The notes under the pieces were generated by a model. It saw only the letters and a list, made by a program, of their open reading frames with translations. It did no database searches and was not told the DNA's origin. A DNA stretch of 64,000 nt, from positions 62,001 through 126,000 of the forward strand of contig NZ_BONY01000008.1 in the NCBI RefSeq assembly GCF_016862955.1, in the 5' to 3' direction. Numbering within the stretch: the stretch's first letter is position 1; each line of letters starts with the position of its first letter. Source of the DNA: Rhizocola hellebori (GTDB taxonomy: Bacteria; Actinomycetota; Actinomycetes; Mycobacteriales; Micromonosporaceae). The translations under genes and the position numbers were made by a program. Shown one piece after another: positions 15,777 through 25,438 of this stretch.

Positions 15777-16973
15777 ATGGTGCGAATGCGATCCCGGCGT
15801 GAGCTCGTCATCGGCGTTACCGTAGTTCTCATAGTGATCTCGATCGTGATCTCGGTCGTGATCGCTGTGCTGAGCAGCGGTCCGGTGCCCGCGGGCGGCA
15901 CGGCCATGAGGTCCTGGCCCGCCTCACCCACCGCGTCGGCCTCGCCGAGCGTGACTGCCCCGCCGCCGGTGGTAATCGCGTCGCCGGACCTGCTTGGCGC
16001 GGCGCGCCTCAGCCCCACCAACGTCAACGGGCCGGTCAACATTCTGCTGGCCGGCGTCGACCGGCGGCCGGATCAGACCGACGACTCGGTCCGCACTGAT
16101 TCGATCATCTTGCTGCACATTCCCCAATCCCACGACGGGGCCGTGCTGGTCTCGATTCCGCGGGACACCAGGGTGAAGATCCCCGCCTATCCGAAGTCCG
16201 GCTTCAAGGGCCGCACCGCGAAGATCAATTCTGCTTTCCAGAGTGGGTACCAGGCAGCCGGCACCGAGACCGAGAAACGTGCCCGCGGCATGGAGCTGCT
16301 GGCGCTCACGATCAAGCAAACGTGGGGAATCGCGTTCGACGGCGCCGCGATCATCGACTTCACCGGCTTCGAAACGGTACTCGGGCAGCTCGGCGGCGTG
16401 ACGATGTGTGTGGAGGCCCAGGCCGAGGCGATCCACCTCGCCCTGGACAAGGACGGCAAGGTCGTCGAAGTCTGGTACGACGACAGCGCGAAGAAGATAA
16501 GGGGCATCCCACCCGGTGGGCGCAAGCTCATCTACCAACCTGGCTGCTATCACATGGATCCAGCGGTTGCTCTGGAATACGCGCGGCTGCGCAAGGGCAG
16601 CTGTTGCCCGGCAGGCGACTACGACCGGCAGCGCCACCAACATCAGATGATCAAAGCGATCCTCGACGAAATCAGCAGCACGAAAATGCTCAAAGACCCG
16701 ACCAGACTCGTGCAGGTCCTGCAATCGGCAGGCGAGTCGTTCACGCTCGACCTCGGCAGCATCCGCGCCGAAGACTATCTGGCGATGTTCACCAATCTGG
16801 CCAGTGGGAATGTCACGAGCGTGCGCACCAACGCGGGACGGATCTTCACGTTGCGCGGCTCCTCCGACGAGGCGCTCACCCCGCAGACGCTGGAAATGCT
16901 CGCGGCGCTTAAGAACGACACCATCGGCGCATGGCTCGCACAGCACCCCAGCTTCGTGGTCCCCCACCCCTGA
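15777..16973 (+). CDS. LytR-CpsA-Psr family protein
   Basis: The product has 398 residues from ATG 15777 (ATG 15786 is an alternative). A short Arg-rich N-terminus and one membrane helix (~10-36) are followed by a Pro/Ser/Ala linker. The extracellular LCP domain follows: VNILLAGVDRRPDQTDDSVRTDSIILLHI, VLVSIPRDTRV, and later LEYARLRKG then GDYDRQRHQ, which hold the Arg and Asp residues that bind the pyrophosphate of polyprenyl-linked glycans. Family enzymes transfer such glycans to peptidoglycan; in actinomycetes this is arabinogalactan or teichoic-acid-type polymer. It stands alone, with a remnant upstream and a convergent FAH-family gene 10 bases downstream. Confidence 0.9.
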   Translation: MVRMRSRRELVIGVTVVLIVISIVISVVIAVLSSGPVPAGGTAMRSWPASPTASASPSVTAPPPVVIASPDLLGAARLSPTNVNGPVNILLAGVDRRPDQTDDSVRTDSIILLHIPQSHDGAVLVSIPRDTRVKIPAYPKSGFKGRTAKINSAFQSGYQAAGTETEKRARGMELLALTIKQTWGIAFDGAAIIDFTGFETVLGQLGGVTMCVEAQAEAIHLALDKDGKVVEVWYDDSAKKIRGIPPGGRKLIYQPGCYHMDPAVALEYARLRKGSCCPAGDYDRQRHQHQMIKAILDEISSTKMLKDPTRLVQVLQSAGESFTLDLGSIRAEDYLAMFTNLASGNVTSVRTNAGRIFTLRGSSDEALTPQTLEMLAALKNDTIGAWLAQHPSFVVPHP

Positions 16974-16983
16974 CAAAGATTTT

Positions 16984-17853
16984 TCAGACGGGTACCTGAA
17001 TTACCGGGTTGGTCAACACACCTACGTGCTCGATTTCGATGCGCACGATGTCTCCCGCGGTCAGCGACAGGTCGAGCTCGGGCACGATGCCTGTCCCGGT
17101 GGACAGGATCACACCGTGCGGGAAATCCATGGCGCGGAACAGGTGCTCCGCCAGATCGTCGAACCGGCGATGCAGCAGCGCCGTGCTGGTGCTGGCCGAC
17201 CACACCACCGCGTCGCCACGGCTGATGGTGCACGAGATGGCCAGGTCGCCCAGGTCCGCAACCTCCCAGACAGGCCGGATGCCCGGACCCAGGGCGCAGG
17301 AGGCGGTGTAAATCTTGGCCTGCGGCAGGTATAGCGGGTTTTCACCCTCGATGCTGCGCGAGGACACATCGTTGCAGACGGTCACCCCCACGATCTGTCC
17401 GGCCGCGTTGAACACGAGCGCCAGCTCCGGCTCCGGGGTGTTGGCGGCGGAGTCGGCTCGCACCCCGATCGGGTCGCCGTCGCTGACGGCCCGCCACGCC
17501 ACCGATTTGAAGAACAGCTCCGGCCTGACGGCGTCATAGACCCTGGCGTAGACATCACCGTCGCCGCTTTCGGCGATGCGCGCCTGCCGGGACCGCCGGT
17601 AGGTCACGCCGCTGGCCCACACCTCGGTCAAGCCGTCCACCGGCGCCAGCCTCCGCACCCGGCTTTCCGGCAACGCGGCGGCGCTTGTCGCCGAGTCCAA
17701 GACAGCGCGGATTTCTTCCAGCGACCCAGCGAGCAACTCGGCCAGACTCGACACCGGCAACTGCCGCACGGTGCCATCGTCACAGGCCACACCGATCCCG
17801 GGCCGGGCTCCCACCTCGTTGCCAGATTCGAGGTACCGGATGATGTGGGTCAT
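16984..17853 (-). CDS. fumarylacetoacetate hydrolase family protein
   Basis: The protein has 289 residues. The C-terminal FAH fold is shown by WASGVTYRRSR, ELFFKS, PEPELALVFN and a long CNDVSSRSIEGENPLYLPQAK block with the metal-binding acidic residues. The Y-R-R-S-R and the GENPLYLPQAKIY wording matches the subgroup that includes 2-keto-3-deoxy-pentonate (arabonate-type) dehydratases, so sugar-acid breakdown is the best guess. Simple acylpyruvase activity remains possible. The gene stands without sugar-acid neighbours and is convergent with the LCP gene. Confidence 0.82.
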   Translation of the reverse strand: MTHIIRYLESGNEVGARPGIGVACDDGTVRQLPVSSLAELLAGSLEEIRAVLDSATSAAALPESRVRRLAPVDGLTEVWASGVTYRRSRQARIAESGDGDVYARVYDAVRPELFFKSVAWRAVSDGDPIGVRADSAANTPEPELALVFNAAGQIVGVTVCNDVSSRSIEGENPLYLPQAKIYTASCALGPGIRPVWEVADLGDLAISCTISRGDAVVWSASTSTALLHRRFDDLAEHLFRAMDFPHGVILSTGTGIVPELDLSLTAGDIVRIEIEHVGVLTNPVIQVPV

Positions 17854-17863
17854 CGACTTCCTT

Positions 17864-18778
17864 CTAACTGATCAGTATGTGATCGAGGTAGGCGGTCGCT
17901 CCGCCCCATACGAAAAACAGCGGCTCGCCGCATTCGGACTGCTGCAGCGTATCGTCGAGCTGTTCCTGTCCGATCCGGGCCGACTGGAGGGTTCCGCCAG
18001 CCGCGACACTGTAATGCTGATTGAGCCACATCGATTTAATCTCGTGCCAGTCGAAGCCGAACCCGCCATGGCCGGGAAGGGGCTCGGTGCTCCAGGCCGC
18101 GATGTCGTTCGTGTCCGAGGACGGATGCACCATCAGCAGGCCCCCGGACGACTGATCGTTGGTGGTGCCCGCCCGTGGCATGAAGCCGAAACCGTAGCTG
18201 GCGGCGGTGACCACCTCGGGAGGATCGATCCTGACATCAAAGGAAATCGTCACGCTGCACGCATAGTGTCCGGAAAGGACAGCGCCCATCTCGTACCATT
18301 CCGGCTGAGAACCGATGGTGAGACGGGTGCCTGACGTCTCGAAGCGGAAACTCCCGTAGGAGTCGCCGAATCGCCGGAACCTCGACGCCTGAACGTAGGC
18401 GGGCCCGGTGGGCGGAGGCGGGCCGGTCGTCTGGGACCTCACTGGAGGGCCGCCACCACCTTGATTGCCCGGCGGGGCGCCGCCGCCGGTGCTGACCGGC
18501 GCCGGCGTGGCCGACGTCGGCAAGGTCAGCGGCGGCGAGGCAGACGCCGAACCGTCCGGTGTCGGCGCGCTCGAAGGCAGGCGGGTGGGATCGGTGCCCT
18601 TTGCCGTGGAGTCGATCTGGCCATAGATCGTGAGCCCGGAATAGGCCAGCACCAACACCACGAAGACGACCGCGATCATCCGCCCGGTCATCTTCGCGGG
18701 CGGCTTGAGCCAGTTGCTGAAAATGCCCACGGCGATGGCGAGCAGGAGCAGACCAAAAGGCACAATCCAGGTACGCAT
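17864..18778 (-). CDS. membrane-anchored hypothetical protein with Pro-rich linker
   Basis: The protein has 304 residues. Two N-terminal membrane helices (~5-22 and ~36-53) are followed by a low-complexity Ser/Thr/Pro/Gly linker (~60-130). A C-terminal, probably extracellular, beta-rich domain follows with RFRRFGDSYGSFRFETSGTR, EWYEMGAVLSGHYAC and later FFVWGGATAYLDHI. It has two Cys that could pair. No family recognised, though the domain has the look of a carbohydrate-binding or LamG-like jelly roll. It starts 10 bases upstream of the FAH gene on the same strand, so they are probably co-transcribed. Confidence 0.65.
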   Translation of the reverse strand: MRTWIVPFGLLLLAIAVGIFSNWLKPPAKMTGRMIAVVFVVLVLAYSGLTIYGQIDSTAKGTDPTRLPSSAPTPDGSASASPPLTLPTSATPAPVSTGGGAPPGNQGGGGPPVRSQTTGPPPPTGPAYVQASRFRRFGDSYGSFRFETSGTRLTIGSQPEWYEMGAVLSGHYACSVTISFDVRIDPPEVVTAASYGFGFMPRAGTTNDQSSGGLLMVHPSSDTNDIAAWSTEPLPGHGGFGFDWHEIKSMWLNQHYSVAAGGTLQSARIGQEQLDDTLQQSECGEPLFFVWGGATAYLDHILIS

Positions 18779-18938
18779 GCGCCTTCGAGCCTCCCGCCGA
18801 CACCGATAGAGCGGCAGCCTATAAGCATCCGCAGGCCTGCGCGTTCCACCGCGCGGACATGGATACTGAGCCCAGTGGATGAACTAGAGATAAGATCGGC
18901 AATGATCGCTTCTCTGGCGTCAAACCTGCGGGTAGGTC

Positions 18939-21719
18939 ATGATCGAGTTTGGCGTGTTGGGCCCACTGTCCATTCGGCGCGATGGGTCGCCGGTCGTGGT
19001 GGGCACGCGGAGTCTGGGACGCCTGCTCGCGGTGCTGGTGTGCCGGGCGAACCGAGCGGTGACGGTCGCGGAGCTCGCGGATGCCATCTGGGACGGTGAC
19101 CCGTCGGCCAACCCGCGCAAGGCAATTCACGTGTACGTGCACCGGCTGCGCCTGCTGCTCGGTGATGGTGACCTGGTCATCGGCGATCAGGGCTACTACT
19201 CGCTGGCGGTCGGCGCGCATCAGGTGGACGCGCTGCGTTTCGCGAGCCTCGTCGCGCGCGGCCGGGCGGCGCATGCCCGCCAGGATCTGGATGCGGCGCG
19301 CAGCCTGTTCCGCCAGGCGCTCGGCCTGTGGCGGGGGCGGCCTTACGACTCCGTCGCCTACGGGACGCTGATCGCCGACGAGGTCCGGCGGCTCGACGAG
19401 CAGCATCTGCTGGTCCAGGAGGCGCTGTTCGCCGTGGAGCTGGACCTGGGCAACGACGCCGAAATGGTCGGCGAGCTGGCCCGGCTTGCGGCGGCGAACC
19501 CGTACCACGAACGGCTCTCGGCCATGCTCATGCGAGCACTGCACCGCGCGGGCCGTCGATCCGAAGCGCTGGAGGTTTTCCGGAGCACCCGGGCCGTGCT
19601 CGTCGACGAGCTGGGCGTGGAGCCGGGTGAGGACCTCCAGAAGGTGCACCAGGCGATACTGCGCGGCGAGATGTCGGCCCCGCGGCCGGCGGCGGGTGAC
19701 GTCGAGAGCACTCCCAACCCGGTACCACGTCAGCTGCCTGGTGGTGTTGTTGGTTTCTCTGGGCGTAACCAGCAGATGAAGGCCCTCGACCAGCTGCTGC
19801 CGGACAGCTCACAACCCGACGGTCTCAGGATCTCGGTGATCGCCGGGACTGCCGGCGTTGGCAAGACCACACTGGCCGTGCACTGGGGCCACCAGGTTGC
19901 TGACCAGTTCCCCGACGGGCAGCTATATGTGGACTTGCGGGGTTTCGACCCGAGCAGGTCTCCGATGGATCCGGCGGAGGCGGTGCGAGGCTTCCTGGCC
20001 GCGTTCGAGTATCCGCCGCAGCGAATACCGGTCGAGGTGGCCGCCCAGGCCGGGCTGTATCGCAGCCTGCTGGCCGACAAGCGCGTTCTGGTGGTTCTCG
20101 ACAACGCCCGCGACGGCGACCAGGTCCGCCCGCTGCTGCCGGGGTCGCCGGGATGCCTGGTCCTGGTGACCAGCCGCGAGCGGATGCCCGGCGTGGTCGC
20201 GGCAACGGGCGCTTATCCGCTGATGCTGGACGTGCTGCCGGAGAACGAGGCACAGGCGCTGCTGGCGAGACGGCTCGGGCCCGACCGGTTGGCGGCCGAG
20301 CCGGACGCGGCCGACGAGATCATCCAGCGGTGTGCGCGGCTGCCGCTGGCCCTGGCGATCGCGGCAAGCCATGCCGCCAGCTACGCCGACCTTTCCCTCA
20401 GCGGGTTGGCCGATCAGCTGCGTACAGCCAGCGGCCTGGACGCGTTCGACGCCGGGGACGCGGCGACCGATGCGAGGGCCGTCTTCTCCTGGTCCTACGA
20501 AGCACTCAGCCCAGAAGCGGCACGGCTGTTCCGGTTGCTGGGGGTGCACCCGGGCCCAGACCTGTCCATGCCCGCCGCGGCCAGCCTGGCCGGTGTTGAA
20601 CCGCAGCGGGCACAGGCCATGCTTGCCGAGCTGACCCGCGCGCATCTGGTCAACGAACGCGTCCCGGGCCGCTACAGCTGCCATGACCTGTTGCGGTCCT
20701 ATGCCGGCGAGCTGGCTCACCGCCACGACACCGAGACCGCCCGGCGCACGGCCCTGCACCAGCTGCTGGAGCATTACATGCACAGCGCCCGCGCCGCAGT
20801 CCTGTGCCTGGACCCCAACCGCGACCCCATGCCCGAGACCCCGGTGCAGCCCGAGGTCACCCCCGAGACGTTCGACGATGTTCCGCAGGCGATGGGCTGG
20901 TTCACCGCCACACACGCCGCGTTGCTGGCGGCGATCGAGCATGCCGCAGGCAATGGGTTCGACGCCCACGCCCATCGGCTGGCCTGGACTCTCGTACCGT
21001 TCTTGGACCGTCGCGGGCACTGGCACGACTGGCTGGACGTCCAGCGCATCGCCGTTGACGCCACCGCCCGGATGGGCGACCGATCCGAGCAGGCCCGTGC
21101 TCATCGGGGTCTTGCCAGCGCGTACAAACAGCTGGGCCTCTACGACGAAGCCAACGTCCATTTTGGATACGCGCTCGACCTCTACCGGGAACACGGAGAT
21201 CAGCTTGGTGAGGCGCTCACCCACAACAGCTTGAGTCTGGTACTGGAAAGGCAGGATCGCCTTCGCGAGGCCATCGACCATAACAAGCTCGCCCTCGACC
21301 TTTTCCGGGCGGTCGGCGACCGGTCGGGGCAGGGCCGATGCCTGCACTCGATCGGCTGGTACCACGCTCGGCTCGGCGAGCACGAAATCGCCCTCACCCA
21401 CTGCCAGCAGGCCCTTCCCCTGCTGGCCGAGGTCGGCGACCGCGCCGAGCCCTACACGTGGGGCGCCCTCGGCTACCTTCACCATCAGCTGGGCGACTAT
21501 GACAGCGCCATCGCCCACCACCGGCAGGCCCTCACCCGTTTTCAGGAGCAGGGCTACCGCTACCCCGAGGCGCAGGCGCTGGATTACCTGGGCGACACCT
21601 ACCTTGCCGCGAACGATCTCGACGCTGCCCGCACGGTCTGGCGCCAGGCGCTGAGCATCCTGGGGGAACTTCGCCACCCCGACGCGGACAAGGTACGCGC
21701 CAAACTTCACGACCTCTGA
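18939..21719 (+). CDS. AfsR/SARP family regulator with NB-ARC and TPR (second copy)
   Basis: The protein has 926 residues from ATG 18939. Winged helix (~1-90, opening MIEFGVLGPLSIRRDG), activation domain (~95-240), and NB-ARC ATPase with P-loop AGTAGVGKTTLAVHWGHQVA (~304) and Walker B VLVVLDNARDGDQVRPLLPG. TPR repeats from ~690 end the protein. It has the same architecture as the regulator at 4331, but the two are clearly diverged, so this is not a recent duplication. A strong hairpin at 21793-21825 lies 74 bases past its stop. Targets unknown. Confidence 0.92.
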   Translation: MIEFGVLGPLSIRRDGSPVVVGTRSLGRLLAVLVCRANRAVTVAELADAIWDGDPSANPRKAIHVYVHRLRLLLGDGDLVIGDQGYYSLAVGAHQVDALRFASLVARGRAAHARQDLDAARSLFRQALGLWRGRPYDSVAYGTLIADEVRRLDEQHLLVQEALFAVELDLGNDAEMVGELARLAAANPYHERLSAMLMRALHRAGRRSEALEVFRSTRAVLVDELGVEPGEDLQKVHQAILRGEMSAPRPAAGDVESTPNPVPRQLPGGVVGFSGRNQQMKALDQLLPDSSQPDGLRISVIAGTAGVGKTTLAVHWGHQVADQFPDGQLYVDLRGFDPSRSPMDPAEAVRGFLAAFEYPPQRIPVEVAAQAGLYRSLLADKRVLVVLDNARDGDQVRPLLPGSPGCLVLVTSRERMPGVVAATGAYPLMLDVLPENEAQALLARRLGPDRLAAEPDAADEIIQRCARLPLALAIAASHAASYADLSLSGLADQLRTASGLDAFDAGDAATDARAVFSWSYEALSPEAARLFRLLGVHPGPDLSMPAAASLAGVEPQRAQAMLAELTRAHLVNERVPGRYSCHDLLRSYAGELAHRHDTETARRTALHQLLEHYMHSARAAVLCLDPNRDPMPETPVQPEVTPETFDDVPQAMGWFTATHAALLAAIEHAAGNGFDAHAHRLAWTLVPFLDRRGHWHDWLDVQRIAVDATARMGDRSEQARAHRGLASAYKQLGLYDEANVHFGYALDLYREHGDQLGEALTHNSLSLVLERQDRLREAIDHNKLALDLFRAVGDRSGQGRCLHSIGWYHARLGEHEIALTHCQQALPLLAEVGDRAEPYTWGALGYLHHQLGDYDSAIAHHRQALTRFQEQGYRYPEAQALDYLGDTYLAANDLDAARTVWRQALSILGELRHPDADKVRAKLHDL

Positions 21720-21792
21720 CTCCCCTGGCGCTACAGATGTAAGCGCTGTGTAACCGGCCTTCGAAACACTGTGCCAGTCCCGATAAGCGGGG

Positions 21793-21825
21793 GAGGGTTG
21801 TCCGGCCCCGAGCCGGACAACCCTC
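21793..21825 (+). terminator. perfect 13-bp hairpin downstream of AfsR-like gene
   Basis: GAGGGTTGTCCGG (21793-21805) pairs exactly with CCGGACAACCCTC (21813-21825) around a 7-base loop. There is no T tract, which is common for actinomycete terminators. It follows the SARP stop at 21719. Confidence 0.7.
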
Positions 21826-21898
21826 GGCTGCGCCTCACCCAGCAAACCGTGCGCCGGAAGCAAAGGTGTTGGGCCGCAACCTATGGCACGGAGGAAAA

Positions 21899-22192
21899 AT
21901 GACGGGGTTTGGCATGGATCTCGGGACGACACCGTCCTGTATCGGCCGGGTGAATGGCGACAACACGGCACCATCGGTGCTCTTCTTCGGGTCGGCCCAT
22001 AAGGTCTCGGTGCGGGCCCAGCTTTCAGGCGCGCCGTCCGCGAGCTGGCGCGAGCAGCCCAAAGCGAGGCATCGCCGGAGCGCACTAGTGTCCAATGTGG
22101 AGGCTGGCGCGTTGTCGGGTCGAGCGCTGGATCCCTGGTCGCCCATATGCGTGCCGGGCGGGCCATGGCACGATCTGCCTCCTGCGGCTTAA
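21899..22192 (+). pseudogene. remnant of an Hsp70/DnaK-family N-terminus
   Basis: ATG 21899 has a strong GGAGGAAAA just upstream. The peptide opens MTGFGMDLGTTPSCIGRV, matching the phosphate-1 motif of Hsp70 proteins (G-I-D-L-G-T-T-x-S-C). It continues NTAPSVLFF, matching the TTPSVV strand that normally follows after a longer gap, then HKVSVRAQLSG. Similarity ends at about residue 45 and the rest of the 97 codons is unrelated sequence with a TCCA-N3-TGGA palindrome inside. A full Hsp70 has ~600 residues, so this is a truncated, internally shortened relic with an intact ribosome site. Confidence 0.55.
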
Positions 22193-22283
22193 TCGCCCGG
22201 CGGACAACGCTGATCAGCCGCAACCGGTATATTGCCCGCTTGACGACCACGATCGGCGTCGACGGGCAAGGGAGAAAGTTCGC

Positions 22284-24419
22284 ATGCACCCAACGAGCCG
22301 CATGGAGTTTCGCGGGGATATCGAGGGTATGCGGGCGATTGCGGTGCTTTTGGTGGTCATTGGCCATGCATCGGTGGGCTTGTTCTCGGGCGGCTTTGTC
22401 GGCGTCGACGTATTTTTCGTGATCTCCGGATTCCTCATCACGTCTCTGCTGACCCAGGAACTGACGGCCACTGGCACGATTTCCATCCGGCAGTTCTATA
22501 CGCGCCGGGCGCTGCGCCTGCTGCCCGCATCGACACTGGTCTTGCTGGTCACGCTGATCGCGGCGTGGTCGTGGTTGTCACCGCTCAGATTCACGGAAAC
22601 CGTAAAAGACATAGTTGCCAGCGCATTCTATGTCATCAATTTCCGGCTTGCCGGCATCGGCACCGACTACTGGGCTGCCAGCGATCCGCCATCACCCGTG
22701 CAGCATTTCTGGTCACTCGCGGTGGAAGAGCAGTTCTACATGTTCTGGCCGGTGCTCATCCTGTTGGCAACGCTGTGGTCACGGCGGCGGGGACAGACCC
22801 GGCTCGGCCCGCTCACCGTGGTGCTGGCGACGTTGACGGCTGGTTCCCTTGCGCTCAGCTGGCTCGTGACCCACCAAAGCGCCCCGTGGGCCTACTTCGG
22901 CGGCCACACCAGGGCGTGGGAGCTGGGGATCGGCGCGTTGGTGGCGCTGGGCGCGACCAGGTTTGCGCGCCTGCCGCGCGTGGCGGCCGAATTGGCCGCG
23001 TGGATAGGGCTTGGGGCAATCATCACGGCCGCGGTGGTCTTCGATGAATTCACGCCTTTTCCTGGTATTGCTGCGCTTCTGCCCGTTGCCGGCGCGGCAT
23101 TGGTGATCGCGGCCGGCTTCCGTTCCTCCTCCGCGGGCCGCCTGCTCGGCCTGGGGCCGATGCGGGTCCTAGGCAAGCTTTCCTACGGCTGGTATCTGTG
23201 GCATTGGCCGATGCTGCTCATCGTCCCGGTCGCCTTTGACATGTCCCCGAGCCTGGCCGACAGACTCGCGCTTGCCGGTGCGGCCCTGCTGCTGGCGCAG
23301 CTGTCCCTGGTCGCGGTGGAGAATCCGATCCGCCATCTCTCCGCCCTGCGGCACCGACCCTTGCGAGGCATCGGGCTGGGTCTGACTCTTTCGTCCACCA
23401 CGACGGCCGTGGCGCTGAGCATGGTGGTCCTCATGCCGCCCGGCGCGCCCGGGTTGGTGTCGCCCGACAGGGCCCTGTTCATACCGCCCGCCATACAGCT
23501 CGACGTGATCGACGATCTGCCCAGCGGTGCACCGGAGGTGCTCCCCAGCGCTTCGGCTTCGGCTGCGCCTGCTCCCAGCATGGATGCCCTTCTCGCGCAG
23601 GGCCTCAACATGAAGTCCCTGCCGCGCAACCTCGACCCGCCACTGGCCAGCGCGTCCAAGGCCTACCCCTCCACCTACAACGGCTGTCACCGAGGTTTTG
23701 CGGGAGTCTCCCTGCCGCCCGACAGTTGCGTCTTTGGCGACACCTCCTCCCCCACCACCGTCGTGCTGCTCGGTGATTCCCATGCCGCGCAATGGTTTTC
23801 CGCGCTCGAGAAGCTGGCGAAGGCGAAGCACTGGCGGCTGATCCCGCTGACCAAGGCCAACTGCCCCGTCGGCGAGGTGCAGGTCATCGAAAGGTCGTTC
23901 AACCGGACCTACACCGAGTGTGAGCAATGGCGAGCCAACGCCATGGCGAAGATTGCCTCTCTGCATCCCGCGCTCGTGGTGACGGCCACCTACTTCGACA
24001 GCCGGCAACCCGTTCCCGCTTCGTCAAACCCCGAGGCGGTGTGGGCCGAGGGCTGGAAGCGATCGTTCATCAAGCTCAAAGCCTCGGCAGCCCACGTCGT
24101 CTTTATGGTGGACAACCTCTACCGCTTCACCGCCGGGCCGGAGTGCGCTGCCGTGCATCCCGATTCGCTCAGCGCGTGCAACCAGGCGTCAACCTCGGGT
24201 GGGTTGATGCAGCCCACGCGCAGAGCGAACGTGGCCAAGGTGGCGGTGGACCTCGGCGTGACCGTCATCGATCCCATCCCATGGATGTGCCTGAACAACA
24301 AATGCCCGCTCGTGGTCGGCAATATCCTGACCTACCGCGACAACCACCACATCACGCCGCCCTTCTCCAGACTGCTCGCGCCGATGCTCGAAGCAAAGCT
24401 GCCCGCTCTCACGCCCTGA
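22284..24419 (+). CDS. acyltransferase 3 / SGNH-hydrolase fusion (OafA/YrhL type)
   Basis: The product has 711 residues from ATG 22284 (GGGAGA 9 bases upstream). The N-terminal ~400 residues are a polytopic acyltransferase-3 domain: FRGDIEGMRAIAVLLVVIGHA holds the conserved R-x-x-x-x-x-H, and FVGVDVFFVISGFLIT and FWSLAVEEQFYMFWP follow. After ~residue 440 comes an extracellular SGNH-type domain: TVVLLGDSHAAQWFSAL (~490, the G-D-S-H block) and a late YRDNHHITPPFS with the catalytic D-x-x-H. Such enzymes O-acylate cell-surface glycans. Convergent with the cyclase-family gene. Confidence 0.9.
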   Translation: MHPTSRMEFRGDIEGMRAIAVLLVVIGHASVGLFSGGFVGVDVFFVISGFLITSLLTQELTATGTISIRQFYTRRALRLLPASTLVLLVTLIAAWSWLSPLRFTETVKDIVASAFYVINFRLAGIGTDYWAASDPPSPVQHFWSLAVEEQFYMFWPVLILLATLWSRRRGQTRLGPLTVVLATLTAGSLALSWLVTHQSAPWAYFGGHTRAWELGIGALVALGATRFARLPRVAAELAAWIGLGAIITAAVVFDEFTPFPGIAALLPVAGAALVIAAGFRSSSAGRLLGLGPMRVLGKLSYGWYLWHWPMLLIVPVAFDMSPSLADRLALAGAALLLAQLSLVAVENPIRHLSALRHRPLRGIGLGLTLSSTTTAVALSMVVLMPPGAPGLVSPDRALFIPPAIQLDVIDDLPSGAPEVLPSASASAAPAPSMDALLAQGLNMKSLPRNLDPPLASASKAYPSTYNGCHRGFAGVSLPPDSCVFGDTSSPTTVVLLGDSHAAQWFSALEKLAKAKHWRLIPLTKANCPVGEVQVIERSFNRTYTECEQWRANAMAKIASLHPALVVTATYFDSRQPVPASSNPEAVWAEGWKRSFIKLKASAAHVVFMVDNLYRFTAGPECAAVHPDSLSACNQASTSGGLMQPTRRANVAKVAVDLGVTVIDPIPWMCLNNKCPLVVGNILTYRDNHHITPPFSRLLAPMLEAKLPALTP

Positions 24420-24434
24420 CCGCCGCGCGGTCAG
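24416..24434. terminator. short hairpin between convergent genes
   Basis: CTGACCGC (24416-24423) pairs with GCGGTCAG (24427-24434) around 3 bases, exactly between the convergent acyltransferase and cyclase stops. It could serve both strands. Confidence 0.5.
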
Positions 24435-24442
24435 AGCGCGGT

Positions 24443-25378
24443 TCAGAAGGTGGCGATCGGGTTGACCGGGCTGCCGGAGGTGCCGGCGAAGCGGACCGGC
24501 GCGACCGCGAGGTGGAAGTCCCACTGACCGAGCTCGGCAGCCGTCGTCGCGCACGCCTCCAGGTCGCAGTTGTCGAGCATCCACAGACCCATCGCAACGA
24601 GGCTCACGGCGTGAACGGGCATCAACACGTCTTGGTACCCCGACGGCTGAACGTCCTGGGGGGTATCAGCGCCGATCAGGGCGACCTCCCGCTCATGCAG
24701 CCACGGCAGGCAGGACGCGTGCCAGCCGGCCTGCGTGAAGCTGAACGCCGCACCGGCCTCGTGCCGGAAACGGCCGTAGCCCGTGCGCAGCAGCACCGCA
24801 TCGCCGGATCGCACCCGCACACCCTGACGGCGCTCGGCCTCCTCGAGATCCTCGGGAAACACCCCCTGCCCCGGCTCCAGCCACGGCACCTCGCGGACGC
24901 TCGCGATGTCCAGCAGGACACCACGCGTGATAATCCCATTCGCCGCCGCCGTCACCGCCGCCCACGCCGAACCCGTTGCGGCGTCGACCACCGAGTGCGA
25001 CCGCCCGTTGTACATCGTGCCGTCCCAGAAGATGTGGCACGGCGAGTCGAGATGGGTGAGGGTGTTGCCGTGGAACGAGATGCCGAGCCGCTCGGAGGAA
25101 AAGCCCCAGCGCCGGTCGTTGTGGAAGGCGGCCGGCATGTTCTCCGCACCCGGCATGTCGGCGGCGCACGGGCAAGTCGTCGTCGACCGCTCCATGTCCT
25201 GCGGCACGGCAACCTCCCACGCGCACGACACGCTCCTGCCGTGGCGCACGGCCCTCGCCGCCGCCAGCCGGACATCGTCGGTGATGTGGTTCAGCGTGCC
25301 GAGCTCATCGTCGTTGCCCCACCTCCCCCAGTTCGACAACGTGTTGAAGTACCCGAGCACGTCGTCCTGTGTGGGCAT
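24443..25378 (-). CDS. cyclase family protein (metal-dependent hydrolase)
   Basis: The protein has 311 residues. It matches the cyclase/kynurenine-formamidase family: NWGRWGNDDELGTLNHIT near the start, the metal-binding HGNTLTHLDSPCHIFW (~104, a variant of H-x-G-T-H-x-D-x-P-x-H), then GRGDAVLLRTG-like sequence (here RSGDAVLLRTGYG) and VHAVSLVAMGLWMLDNCDLE near the C-terminus. Members hydrolyse amides or lactones using Mn or Zn. The longer, DELGTLN-starting subgroup here has no firm substrate. No tryptophan-catabolism genes adjoin it. Confidence 0.85.
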   Translation of the reverse strand: MPTQDDVLGYFNTLSNWGRWGNDDELGTLNHITDDVRLAAARAVRHGRSVSCAWEVAVPQDMERSTTTCPCAADMPGAENMPAAFHNDRRWGFSSERLGISFHGNTLTHLDSPCHIFWDGTMYNGRSHSVVDAATGSAWAAVTAAANGIITRGVLLDIASVREVPWLEPGQGVFPEDLEEAERRQGVRVRSGDAVLLRTGYGRFRHEAGAAFSFTQAGWHASCLPWLHEREVALIGADTPQDVQPSGYQDVLMPVHAVSLVAMGLWMLDNCDLEACATTAAELGQWDFHLAVAPVRFAGTSGSPVNPIATF

Positions 25379-25438
25379 CGACTCCTCCGGTCATGCGGTT
25401 GGAAAACACCGCAAAGCATATCCGTTGCCTCATGCGCT

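Noticed and set aside
19923-22367. 814-codon open frame on the minus strand
   Set aside because: It is a shadow of the AfsR-like gene, which has a complete domain order on the other strand; the minus peptide has no recognisable domain.
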